Part shown: positions 32,940 through 39,831 of the stretch, piece by piece
Layout: every line of letters begins with the position of its first letter
How positions within the stretch are numbered: position 1 is the first letter of the stretch
Assembly (NCBI RefSeq): GCF_015207665.1
Contig: NZ_JADEWL010000044.1
Coordinates: 1-48,099, forward strand
Direction: 5' to 3'
From: Plectonema cf. radiosum LEGE 06105
GTDB lineage: Bacteria > Cyanobacteriota > Cyanobacteriia > Cyanobacteriales > Nostocaceae
DNA length: 48,099 nt
Made by a program: the position numbers and the translations under genes
Notes under the pieces: generated by a model
The model's database searches: none
What the model was told of the DNA's origin: nothing
The model's input: only the letters and a program-made list of their open reading frames with translations

Positions 32940-34514
32940 TTAATTATCTTGTTCTAATTGACTCTGGTTATTTGCGCCCAAATCGGTTGATTTATGTTTT
33001 TTAGGAGAAAATATAAGCTCGTTCTTTCTATAACTTTGTCTCAAGTATTTTGATGCTATTTTCCATACAATAATACCAACCACTATGCTTATGGAAAAGG
33101 AAAATACAAAATGAGGTATGTGAATTGTTCCAATCACAGGTAACTTAGCTACTTCATCTTTCTTTTCTGTTACAGATCCAGCTTCATAACTAGATGCAAA
33201 ATTTCCCGCACCAGCGATAGCAATACCTAAACTTGTAATTGTAGTTTGCAGTTGTCGTTCTCTATTTGCCTGCTCAATTGCGATTTGTCCTCGGAGTGCG
33301 TCAACTACGTTATCAACTAAATCAATACCATGTTGAAAATAGGCTAATTCTGCTGTAAGCTGGTCTTTAAAAGAACGACAAGCCCTTTCTCCAAAAAAGC
33401 TTAAAAACCCCACACTTTCATTGGGAGAAAAGCTTTTTATCTCTCGTATTTTGTCATTATAATTTCGAGTATTATCAACTATAGCATTTTGATACTCTTC
33501 TATATCTCTCAAAACATTGGCATATCTTACGGACATTTGAGTCAATTCGATTATATCTTGGGATATTTTTATGAGATTAAAATTGTTTTCTCCTGTTTTT
33601 AAAGATGAATTTGTAATCATTCCTTCTAGCTTATTTTCTATTTCTTTATTTTTATCCTTTGCGTCCTTTGAATGTGTTCTTGTTTCTTTATAGGCTTGAA
33701 CAACTTTAGTTCTAAACAAAAATAAATCTAATAACTTGCTATAAAATTTTTCTACAATATTTTTTTCATCTTTATCTTCGATTAACCAAACTAAAACATG
33801 AATATAACTGTCTAATTGTCTAAAAATACCATATTCAAAAACTGGTCTACCGAATAATTTACCGGCTCTATTAAAAGCAGGTTTTCTCAAATTTTTATTT
33901 TCTATAAATAAAGCATCTAAGTATTCATCAGCAATATGATTTTTTAACCACTCTAAAGATTTTTTTCGGTCTTTTCCGGTTAATTTAGCTGTAATTAATA
34001 TTGTCTGACCCAAAAATGGACTATTGTTTTCTTGGGATAAAAATAAACAGTTATGGGGATTTAAATTATATTGTTTTATTTCTTGAATAGTAAATTTTTT
34101 ATTCTCTAATTCCCGTTTGGGATAAAAACTTAAACCCAATGCATAACTTTCATAAAGCCTTAATGGGTAAATTTCAGCTAGAATATCATTTTCCTCTTTA
34201 ATTGAAATTGGAAAATAATTTTCAATATCATAACTATCTATTTTTTTATCTATGGGAATATCAATAAATTCTGGTTTGTCTTGCTCGGATAATTTCTGAT
34301 TAATTAAAAGTTCTCCTGATACTTCCTTATTTTCTTCCTGCAAAAAAGCTTTAAGATTCAACTCGTATGATAATTTTGTTCTAACCATGGAATTACACTT
34401 TTCCCATAGCCAATCAGGATTTATATTTTTTTCATCTGCTAATAAATCTTCTAATTTAGGAGCGCGAGAATAGGCAAACAAGTGAATTATTGGTAAATAA
34501 ATTTTACAACCCAT
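32940..34514 (-). CDS. Large membrane-anchored protein of unknown function
   Basis: A 524-residue protein not assigned to any family. The first ~320 residues are soluble and lysine/glutamate-rich with no catalytic motif seen. Residues about 320-420 are predicted helical and could form a coiled coil (VRYANVLRDIEEYQNAIVDN). Two membrane segments lie near the C-terminus (about 425-445, LGIAIAGAGNFASS; about 465-490, VFSFSISIVVGIIVWKIAS), with a basic tail. The helical stem plus two C-terminal helices recall CorA-like topology, but no GMN motif is present. It is very AT-rich and flanked by AT-rich gaps, consistent with an accessory gene. Confidence 0.75.
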   Translation of the reverse strand: MGCKIYLPIIHLFAYSRAPKLEDLLADEKNINPDWLWEKCNSMVRTKLSYELNLKAFLQEENKEVSGELLINQKLSEQDKPEFIDIPIDKKIDSYDIENYFPISIKEENDILAEIYPLRLYESYALGLSFYPKRELENKKFTIQEIKQYNLNPHNCLFLSQENNSPFLGQTILITAKLTGKDRKKSLEWLKNHIADEYLDALFIENKNLRKPAFNRAGKLFGRPVFEYGIFRQLDSYIHVLVWLIEDKDEKNIVEKFYSKLLDLFLFRTKVVQAYKETRTHSKDAKDKNKEIENKLEGMITNSSLKTGENNFNLIKISQDIIELTQMSVRYANVLRDIEEYQNAIVDNTRNYNDKIREIKSFSPNESVGFLSFFGERACRSFKDQLTAELAYFQHGIDLVDNVVDALRGQIAIEQANRERQLQTTITSLGIAIAGAGNFASSYEAGSVTEKKDEVAKLPVIGTIHIPHFVFSFSISIVVGIIVWKIASKYLRQSYRKNELIFSPKKHKSTDLGANNQSQLEQDN

Positions 34515-34754
34515 TTTTTCAGTTAAGTGATAAAAGTATAAAGCATCAGATACAACCCCTAACTCAGTTATCTACAGCTTCATATAGCCTATTAATTAAC
34601 TTATTATTACTTAATTAGTAGTGATTACTTTGTATAGAATTTCACTTATGTAATCTTTGTAAGAATATCTTTATAATTTTCTTAGACTGAATAAAATGAA
34701 TCCTTAACCTTCTACAATGTTAGAAGTACCTATATACAAGTCTAGTTACTACTG

Positions 34755-35414
34755 ATGACTTATCCTCCCGCACCTTGGACGCTCAAAGGTTATGCAGTTC
34801 AAACCTTACAATTGGTTAATGTTGAACAAGCCAGCAATTTTATTCCTTCAGAGTTAGAAATAATTTCACTGTTACCAGGAAAAACTTTAGCAAGTGTCTA
34901 TATATCTTGCTATGAAAGTGGCTCGTTATTGACATACAACGAGTTGATAGTAGTTCCTGGATTTGTACGTTATCAAGGGAAAATTGGAATTTGGGTTTCC
35001 CATATTTACGTTGATAATCAAGATTCAGTCGCTGGAGGTAGAGAAATTTGGGGTTTACCCAAAGAAATGGCAGATTTTTCTTGGAATAACGGTAGTGTCA
35101 GAGTTAGTCAGAATAACCGCGAATTATGCAGTTTGCGCTATCAAAAAGGTTTGTTTAATTTTTCTACTTGGTGGAAACAAGGATTTAATGGTAGAGCTTT
35201 TAGTGGTTTGGGTTCTGAATTACTATGCTTTGAAAGTCAGTTTAAATCACAAATAAGTTTGGTTCAAGGTAAATTAGCAATTCCTCAAGAAAGTCCTTTT
35301 GTATCTTTAAATCTAGATAAACCACTGTGTACTTTGAACTTACAAAAGCTAGAATTAATTACAGATGTTCCAAAGGTTGTAGGACAAAAAGCTCTGAAAT
35401 ATAGTTATAGTTGA
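34755..35414 (+). CDS. Acetoacetate decarboxylase-like protein
   Basis: 219 residues of the ADC superfamily. The core motif GGREIWGLPKEMADF corresponds to the GREIxGxPKKLA active-site region of acetoacetate decarboxylase; K103 aligns with the Schiff-base lysine, while the neighbouring second Lys is Glu (E104). Several family members are not decarboxylases, so the reaction is uncertain. A GxGSEL segment (GLGSELL) follows near the C-terminus. It is 49 bp upstream of the ICMT-like gene, same strand, probably one operon. Confidence 0.85.
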   Translation: MTYPPAPWTLKGYAVQTLQLVNVEQASNFIPSELEIISLLPGKTLASVYISCYESGSLLTYNELIVVPGFVRYQGKIGIWVSHIYVDNQDSVAGGREIWGLPKEMADFSWNNGSVRVSQNNRELCSLRYQKGLFNFSTWWKQGFNGRAFSGLGSELLCFESQFKSQISLVQGKLAIPQESPFVSLNLDKPLCTLNLQKLELITDVPKVVGQKALKYSYS

Positions 35415-35463
35415 TCAGACAAATCTTTTTGTATTTTTTACCTTGAATTTTCACTAAAAAACT

Positions 35464-36114
35464 ATGAAAGTCAAATATCCAATCAACTTACATAAATGTT
35501 CGACATTTATATTTGTTTTAGCATTAATGATAATCTATCAAAACTTTACTATCGGTGCTTGGGTTTATTTAGCACTCCACGGTACTTATGGAATATTATG
35601 GCTATTGAAAGACCGAATTTATCCAGATAAACAATGGGAACAAGAAGTTTCCCTAGGAATGGGAATACTTAGTTTTTTCTTCATCAGTTTATATTGGGTA
35701 GCACCATTTATTTTAATTAGTAGTGGTTCGATTCCTCCTTCACCTTTAATCGCGGCGGCAATTTCAATTAATATATTAGGAATATTCCTGCACTACAGTA
35801 GCGATGCCCAAAAATACTATACTCTCAAATACAAATCTGGTTTGATAACCGAAGGTTTTTTTGCTCGCTGTCGTAATACTAATTATTTAGGAGAAATTTG
35901 TATCTATTTTGGTTTTGCTTTATTAGTTCAGCATTGGCTACCATTTGCAATTTTAGGATTATTTGCAGCGATGATTTTCGTTCCTAATATGCTCAAGAAA
36001 GATAAGTCTTTATCTCGCTATCCTGAGTTTACAGAATATAAAACAAATTCTGGATTATTGTTACCTAAACTTTGGGTAAATCATTCTCAAAGGGATACTA
36101 CACAAGTTGGGTGA
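35464..36114 (+). CDS. ICMT-like / DUF1295-type membrane enzyme
   Basis: A polytopic membrane protein of 216 residues with about five hydrophobic helices. The C-terminal part has the pattern shared by isoprenylcysteine methyltransferases and DUF1295 proteins: GLITEGFFARCRNTNYLGE (short form of the 'L...G.f...RhPnY.ge' motif) and KDKSLSRYPEFTEYK. The substrate is unknown. It may act with the ADC-like protein upstream. Its C-terminal TTQVG and TGA stop come from a direct repeat (36098-36115) that recurs at 36145-36162. Confidence 0.85.
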   Translation: MKVKYPINLHKCSTFIFVLALMIIYQNFTIGAWVYLALHGTYGILWLLKDRIYPDKQWEQEVSLGMGILSFFFISLYWVAPFILISSGSIPPSPLIAAAISINILGIFLHYSSDAQKYYTLKYKSGLITEGFFARCRNTNYLGEICIYFGFALLVQHWLPFAILGLFAAMIFVPNMLKKDKSLSRYPEFTEYKTNSGLLLPKLWVNHSQRDTTQVG

Positions 36115-36223
36115 ATTTGAAAAAACCCGACTTTTAAGAATTGACTACACAAGTTGGGTGAAGAAGTCGGGTTTTTAAAATAACTATCTTTAGGACTAGA
36201 TAAATTTGGAAAAACCCGACTCC
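36098..36223. repeat. Direct and inverted repeat cluster with AGAAGTCGGGTTT
   Basis: CTACACAAGTTGGGTGAA occurs twice (36098-36115 and 36145-36162). Interleaved are AAAAACCCGACTT (36120 on), AGAAGTCGGGTTTTT (36161-36175) and AAAAACCCGACTCCT (36210 on), allowing alternative hairpins. It is a likely terminator region of the ICMT-like gene and a member of the 3416/19561/44257 family. Confidence 0.7.
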
Positions 36224-36254
36224 TAATGATATTAGTAATACTTTAAAATCTTTT

Positions 36255-36959
36255 ATGAATATAAAAAATAGTTTAAATATTAACGTTTTAGTAACTATAA
36301 TTCAACGCTTACGACAAACTAAAGAAACTGTAGGAGAAAACCTTTACGATTTTACCGATGATTGGAAACAAACGGCAATTCAAGGTAGTCATAATGCTAT
36401 GAATGCAGTTACGAATACCGTAGAACAAGCTAAGAATTCTTTACAAGAAAATTTACAACCTCTATCAGTACAAACTGTTGTTACTTCTTCAGTTGCAGAT
36501 TGGTTTGAACAACATCCAGCATTTTTAAAAGTTATTACATTATTCAATTGGTCAATAAATCATTCTATTATTAGTTTAATTATTATTTTATTTAGCTTAG
36601 CTATTTTTTGGAGTTTAATCAAAGCCATAGGTCGTTTAATTGAATCTATTAGCTTATCAATACTGCAAATACCTTTAAAATTATTTCAAGCTTTAATTAA
36701 ATATAGTTGGTTATGGTTAAGTAAATTATTTAATCATTTTGCAACTAACCAGTTTAGAGATGTAAAAGCATTAAATAACATTTTAGAATATAAATTACAA
36801 GATAATACTACTTATAAAATAGTTTCTTCTCATTATAAACAACAAAGATTAAACGATATTTCCGCAAGATTAGAAGAAATTCACAAAGAACAACAAGAAC
36901 TTTTACAAGAAGCAGCACATATTTTAGATTCGGAAAGAATTAATAATTCCGTTAATTAA
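36255..36959 (+). CDS. Membrane protein of unknown function
   Basis: A 234-residue protein with a polar, helical N-terminal half (NAVTNTVEQAKNSLQENLQP), hydrophobic segments at about 102-125 and 128-155, and a charged C-terminal coiled coil (ISARLEEIHKEQQELLQEAA). No family recognised. It may follow the ICMT-like gene transcriptionally, but a repeat-rich terminator lies between. It is AT-rich like its neighbours. Confidence 0.7.
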   Translation: MNIKNSLNINVLVTIIQRLRQTKETVGENLYDFTDDWKQTAIQGSHNAMNAVTNTVEQAKNSLQENLQPLSVQTVVTSSVADWFEQHPAFLKVITLFNWSINHSIISLIIILFSLAIFWSLIKAIGRLIESISLSILQIPLKLFQALIKYSWLWLSKLFNHFATNQFRDVKALNNILEYKLQDNTTYKIVSSHYKQQRLNDISARLEEIHKEQQELLQEAAHILDSERINNSVN

Positions 36960-37123
36960 TTAACTATTGTGATAAACACTCAATTTAAAATCTCGATAGA
37001 CGCATCAAAGATGAATTCAAAAAACATCAAATCTAGAGAATCAGTAAATATTGAAAGAAGTCTCGGTTACTTTCACCAAGACTTCAAATAAATTGATTAA
37101 ATTGAAAATATAAACCCAAATAC

Positions 37124-37363
37124 TTATCCAAAATTCCTGAACAAACTTACCCAAAGAATTCCAGTTACTCCTATACCAATTAAAAGATTGGTAAAAAATT
37201 TACCCAATTCAGTTTGCTCTCCCAATAGCTTATCATCTTTACCTGCTGTCAAAAATAAAGACCAAGCTTGATTTACATTAATCGCTGCAAAATTGTTAAA
37301 ATCTGGTCGAAAAACAACGGAACCAAGTAAATCTTTTTTAGGAAAATCAAAATCAGTTTTCAT
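37124..37363 (-). CDS. Small membrane protein cotranscribed with hli
   Basis: 79 residues with a polar N-terminal part (MKTDFDFPKKDLLGSVVFRP) and a single C-terminal membrane helix (about 55-76, FFTNLLIGIGVTGILWVSLF). No chlorophyll-binding ExxNGR motif is present. It starts 43 nt after the hli stop, with AGAGGA as ribosome binding site, so it is probably in the same high-light operon and may be a partner or assembly factor. Family not recognised. Confidence 0.75.
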   Translation of the reverse strand: MKTDFDFPKKDLLGSVVFRPDFNNFAAINVNQAWSLFLTAGKDDKLLGEQTELGKFFTNLLIGIGVTGILWVSLFRNFG

Positions 37364-37406
37364 AGTAAGTTATCCTCTATTGTTATCTATCTATTAACTA
37401 CAATTC

Positions 37407-37619
37407 CTATAAACTAGTTAACCATCCAATAAAGCTCCGTCCGCTTAAAAGCTCCACAGCAATCATTGAAACAAAGCCAATCATTGCAAGGCGACCATTC
37501 AGCTTCTCTGCATATTCAGTAAAACCGACTCTTGATGTCTCGTCAACATAAACTTTTGGTTCAACCGCAAAATTATTCAGTTGACCTAGTTCGTTACTCG
37601 TAAAACCTCTACTTATCAT
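37407..37619 (-). CDS. hli: High-light-inducible protein (HLIP)
   Basis: A single-helix thylakoid protein of 70 residues from the LHC/HLIP family that binds chlorophyll and carotenoid and protects photosystem assembly under excess light. The signature E38-x2-N41-G-R43-x-A-M-x-G (YAEKLNGRLAMIGFVSMI) is complete. A polar N-terminal region precedes it. An HLR1 box 34 nt upstream of the start codon indicates RpaB control. Which hli subgroup it belongs to cannot be told without an alignment. Confidence 0.95.
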   Translation of the reverse strand: MISRGFTSNELGQLNNFAVEPKVYVDETSRVGFTEYAEKLNGRLAMIGFVSMIAVELLSGRSFIGWLTSL

Positions 37620-37652
37620 GTTTTTATCCTTAATCTGCGTTTCTTGTTAACT

Positions 37653-37670
37653 AATGTAACATTATGTAAA
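37653..37670 (-). promoter_or_regulatory. HLR1 box (RpaB binding site) of hli
   Basis: On the minus strand the sequence reads TTTACATA-AT-GTTACATT: two (G/T)TTACA(T/A)(T/A) repeats separated by 2 nt, an exact fit to the HLR1 consensus described for cyanobacterial high-light genes. It lies 34-51 nt upstream of the hli start codon, a usual place for RpaB repression or activation. Confidence 0.85.
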
Positions 37671-37707
37671 TTTTTATTAAAAGCTGTAACAACCGTACAT
37701 AGTTGTA

Positions 37708-37737
37708 GGGGATACCGAAATGGCGAGCTTGGTATCC
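37708..37737. other. GGGATACC inverted repeat
   Basis: GGATACC (37710-37716) pairs with GGTATCC (37731-37737) around a 14-nt loop. It lies about 90 bp upstream of hli in the divergent gap (37620-38082). Either a small hairpin RNA element or a binding site; function unknown. Confidence 0.3.
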
Positions 37738-37975
37738 AGAAAACTGCTTAGATGAATATCTAATTATTTTCCTAGTCGTTAAAAGAAATATTGAGATAAG
37801 TAAATACTTCTTGTTTGAGTTCAGGATGATTTTTTGGGAATTATGGTGATTTTGTGAAGATTTTGGGAAACCTAAATATTAGACCTTTTGATGTAGTAAA
37901 TCTTTGTTTTGTCTAAAACAAGGTTAAGAGATAAAAATGAAACTCTTTTATTTTTATTTTCATCTCTTTTTCTAG

Positions 37976-37993
37976 CTTTCTAAACTTAGAAAG
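37976..37993 (+). other. CTTTCTAA hairpin in leader of GAF kinase
   Basis: CTTTCTAA, AC, TTAGAAAG form a perfect 8-bp stem about 90 nt before the kinase start codon. A second imperfect stem (GAGATAAAAATGAAA with TTTCATCTC) lies just upstream at about 37928-37966. Together they could form a structured 5' leader. Seen symmetry only; no known riboswitch matched. Confidence 0.3.
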
Positions 37994-38082
37994 TTTGAAT
38001 AATATTAGAGATGACAACTGAGTTGGAGGTAAAACACATAATTAATTGTTTCTAGTGTTCCCAGTTTTGAGGTGGTTAGTTG

Positions 38083-39753
38083 ATGAGTAGCATTAATGTT
38101 GAGAAATTTTTAACTCAAAAAGATATTACTTACCTGATAAAAAATATTTTTGCAACCGAGAAAACACCTTTGTATATCATGAATAGTGATGGCAAAGTTA
38201 TCCATGGTGAATATCAAAAAGAATTAATCGAGAAATATCCGGTTGAATTATTCGATAAAATATTTGCTTGGGTAGTTGGTGATTCCAGAGCTTTAGTAGT
38301 TTCTCAATTGCTTTCTTTTTTGATTAAACAAGAGTTGGAAAAAAAGTCATTAGCTAAGGAGTTATTAGAAAGATATGAAGAAATTGATTTATTTGATGAA
38401 CTATCTACACAGATTACAAATAGTTTAAATTTAAATCAAATTGCTCAATTAGTCTTAGAAAGAATTAGTACAATAATTGAATGTAATATTGGTGTTTTTT
38501 TGTTATTAGAACCTCAAACTGGTCAACTTCAACCTCTTTATCAATTTGGTAATATTAGCTCTTTTGAGTTTCCTATAACATTGGGTGAAGGTATTATAAG
38601 TGAGATAATTAAAAGAGGTAAAGGAGAGATAATCAACAATCTTTGTGACAGTTTAATATGCCCTACAAATGATAAACCAATTAGTTCATTAATTTGCGTT
38701 CCTTTGAAGAATAAAGAGGAAGTAATTGCTGCGATTGCTGTTGCTAGTCAAGCAAGAATTAACTATACCACAGAAGATTTGAAAGTCCTTAATATATTTG
38801 CCGTTCAAGCGGCGATCGCCATTGAGAAAGCGCTATTATACGAACAAAGTTTAAATGCTGCGAAATGCGCTCAACAACAAGCAAAAGAGTTACAACAAAC
38901 CTTAGATAAATTGCAGCAAACCCAAGCTCAATTAGTACACAGTGAAAAAATGTCTAGTTTGGGACAAATGGTAGCTGGAATTGCTCATGAAATCAATAAT
39001 CCAGTTAATTTTATTAAAGGTAATATTGGTTATGGCTTTAATTATGCTCAAGATTTAATTGATTTGGTAAGTCTATATCAAAAAAATTATCCCCAACCAA
39101 TAGCAGAAATTGAAGACAAAATTGAGGATATAAATTTTAATTTTATTAAGGAAGATTTTATCCAATTATTTAATTCCATGAAAGTAGGAGTTAACCGAAT
39201 TAAAGATATTGTGCGTTCTTTAGGGATTTTTTCTCACCTTGATAAAGCAGAAATAAAACCCGTTGATATTCATGAAGGTATTGATGGAACTTTGTTAATT
39301 TTACGTCATCGTTTGGATGGAAATGAAAAACGAAAATCCATCGAGATAGTTAAAGAATATGGTGAAATACCTTTAGTAAGCTGTTATGCAGGACAGTTAA
39401 ATCAAGTATTTATGAATATCATTAGTAATGCTATTGATGCTTTACAAGAAAAGGGAAATTTGATTTTAATTCGTACTCAAATGATTGGTAATAACTGGGT
39501 AAATATTTCTATTATAGATAATGGTCCAGGAATTGCAGAAGATATTCAGAAAAAGCTATATGACCCATTTTTTACGACAAAAGAAGTTGGTAAAGGTACC
39601 GGATTAGGTATGGCAATTAGCTATCAAATTATAGTAGAAAAACATGGTGGACTTATCAAATGTCTATCAGAATTAGGCAAGGGAACAGAATTTTGTATTC
39701 AGATCCCGATTGAACCAAATCCAGAGAATTTATCTAAAAATTTGGAAATATAA
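38083..39753 (+). CDS. GAF-domain sensor histidine kinase
   Basis: A cytoplasmic kinase of 556 residues. ATG 38083 is chosen over TTG 38080, with GAGGTGG 7 nt upstream. A ~100-residue N-terminal region of unknown type (DKIFAWVVGDSRALVVSQLL) precedes a GAF domain (about 105-255), a coiled coil, and a HisKA domain with H302 (GIAHEINNPVNFI). The ATPase domain has N box NIISNAIDAL, DNGPGIA and GTGLGMAI. The HEINNP H-box marks a different kinase class from those at 6756-10892. No bilin-binding Cys is evident. It precedes the hybrid kinase by 12-78 bp. Confidence 0.92.
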   Translation: MSSINVEKFLTQKDITYLIKNIFATEKTPLYIMNSDGKVIHGEYQKELIEKYPVELFDKIFAWVVGDSRALVVSQLLSFLIKQELEKKSLAKELLERYEEIDLFDELSTQITNSLNLNQIAQLVLERISTIIECNIGVFLLLEPQTGQLQPLYQFGNISSFEFPITLGEGIISEIIKRGKGEIINNLCDSLICPTNDKPISSLICVPLKNKEEVIAAIAVASQARINYTTEDLKVLNIFAVQAAIAIEKALLYEQSLNAAKCAQQQAKELQQTLDKLQQTQAQLVHSEKMSSLGQMVAGIAHEINNPVNFIKGNIGYGFNYAQDLIDLVSLYQKNYPQPIAEIEDKIEDINFNFIKEDFIQLFNSMKVGVNRIKDIVRSLGIFSHLDKAEIKPVDIHEGIDGTLLILRHRLDGNEKRKSIEIVKEYGEIPLVSCYAGQLNQVFMNIISNAIDALQEKGNLILIRTQMIGNNWVNISIIDNGPGIAEDIQKKLYDPFFTTKEVGKGTGLGMAISYQIIVEKHGGLIKCLSELGKGTEFCIQIPIEPNPENLSKNLEI

Positions 39754-39831
39754 TTTTTTTTTCGTTTGATTGTTATTTTTGGAAATTTAATGGGAAAACT
39801 CTTAATAAGTTATTTTATTGATACTAAAAAC

